From: DSNY01 sp037446035
Lineage (GTDB): Bacteria > Pseudomonadota > Gammaproteobacteria > Burkholderiales > Burkholderiaceae_F
Length of the DNA stretch: 5,515 bases
NCBI GenBank assembly: GCA_037446035.1
Contig: JBBIJJ010000233.1
Span: 1 to 5,515 of the forward strand
Direction of reading: 5' to 3'
The position numbers and the translations under genes were made by a program. The notes beneath the pieces are model-generated. The model did not search any database, was not told the DNA's origin, and saw only the letters and a list, made by a program, of their open reading frames with translations. Each line of letters opens with the position of its first letter. Positions within the stretch are counted from its first letter, which is position 1. Shown piece after piece: positions 5,351-5,515 of this stretch.

Positions 5351-5423
5351 GTCATCCCGAGCGAATGCGAGGGATCTCGGCATTGCGAGCGGCGGAGATT
5401 CCTCGCCTTCGGCTCGGAATGAC
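5351..5423. repeat. REP-like palindromic module 2
   Basis: A 73-bp near copy of module 1 in the same orientation. It opens with GTCATCCCGAGC (5351-5362) and closes with GCTCGGAATGAC (5412-5423), and shares GCGAGGGAT, TTGCGAGCGG, GAGATTCCTC and CTTCGGCTCGGAATGAC with module 1 in order. Differences are concentrated in the middle. The 23-bp array starts within its right arm. Confidence 0.7.
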
Positions 5424-5515
5424 GAGGGACTTCCGCTCGGAATGACAAGGGACTTCCGCTCGGAACGACAAGGGACTTCCGCTCGCCATGACGAGGGACT
5501 TCCACTCGGAACGAC
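5413..5515. repeat. Tandem array of 23-bp units, cut by the window edge
   Basis: Units start at 5413, 5436, 5459 and 5482, with a partial fifth at 5505-5515. The consensus is CTCGGAATGACGAGGGACTT then CCG. The first 15 bases equal the core of the 24-bp array unit, but the rest of the unit differs (GGACTTCCG against TGTGGRCGC), so the two arrays arose independently from the same kind of REP arm. The array probably continues beyond the window. Confidence 0.8.

Noticed and set aside
4945..5505. Long open frames across the repeat region on both strands, encoding repeated 8-residue peptides such as TPRNDEVW.
   Set aside because: The 24-bp unit keeps several frames open by arithmetic; there is no RBS, codon bias or domain, and frames overlap on both strands.
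5067..5515. CRISPR array.
   Set aside because: Units are contiguous, with no unique spacers, and no cas gene is near.

Overview
This 5.5 kb window is very GC-rich and reads like a beta-proteobacterial chromosome (Burkholderiales or Rhodocyclales type). That is inferred from protein style, codon use and FNR/ANR-type promoters; no marker gene fixes the taxon. The gene set is a 2-oxoacid dehydrogenase E2 with a dedicated acyl carrier protein, a triple-BON protein, a two-domain universal stress protein (USP) and an Hsp20 chaperone. It resembles the low-oxygen/stress loci of beta-proteobacteria, for example the low-oxygen-activated locus of Burkholderia cenocepacia (recalled, not searched).

Layout. 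1-218: 3' end of a gene, perhaps PPOX-like flavin protein. 219-474: gap with no convincing gene. 475-2010 (+): a possible 21-codon leader ORF with a strong RBS, then E2 (554-1765), then an acyl carrier protein that overlaps E2 by 4 nt (1762-2010). 2011-2206: hairpin-rich convergent gap. 2207-2935 (-): triple-BON protein. 2967-3211: a 245-bp element with 18-bp perfect terminal inverted repeats flanked by TGAA duplications, a MITE-like insertion just upstream of the BON gene. 3336-3376: FNR/ANR-type promoter driving the USP gene (3408-4232, +). 4372-4806 (-): Hsp20, with its own FNR/ANR-type promoter at 4874-4914. 4915-5515: non-coding DNA dominated by two REP-like palindromic modules (5008-5079 and 5351-5423), each followed by a tandem array (24-bp and 23-bp units) that looks like repeated copying of the module's right arm.

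How it fits together. The USP and hsp20 promoters have the same architecture: a TTGA-N6-(T/G)CAA box, exactly 21 nt, then a TAG(C/T)(T/C)T -10 element in a similar context. The two genes converge and are probably co-induced when oxygen falls. The BON gene lies divergently from the USP gene, and its upstream region is split by the MITE-like insertion, so its link to this regulon may have changed. E2 and its ACP are translationally coupled and have no E1 or E3 gene beside them in view.

Most worth a second look: the matched pair of promoters, the MITE-like insertion with its clean target duplication, and the REP modules with amplified right arms.
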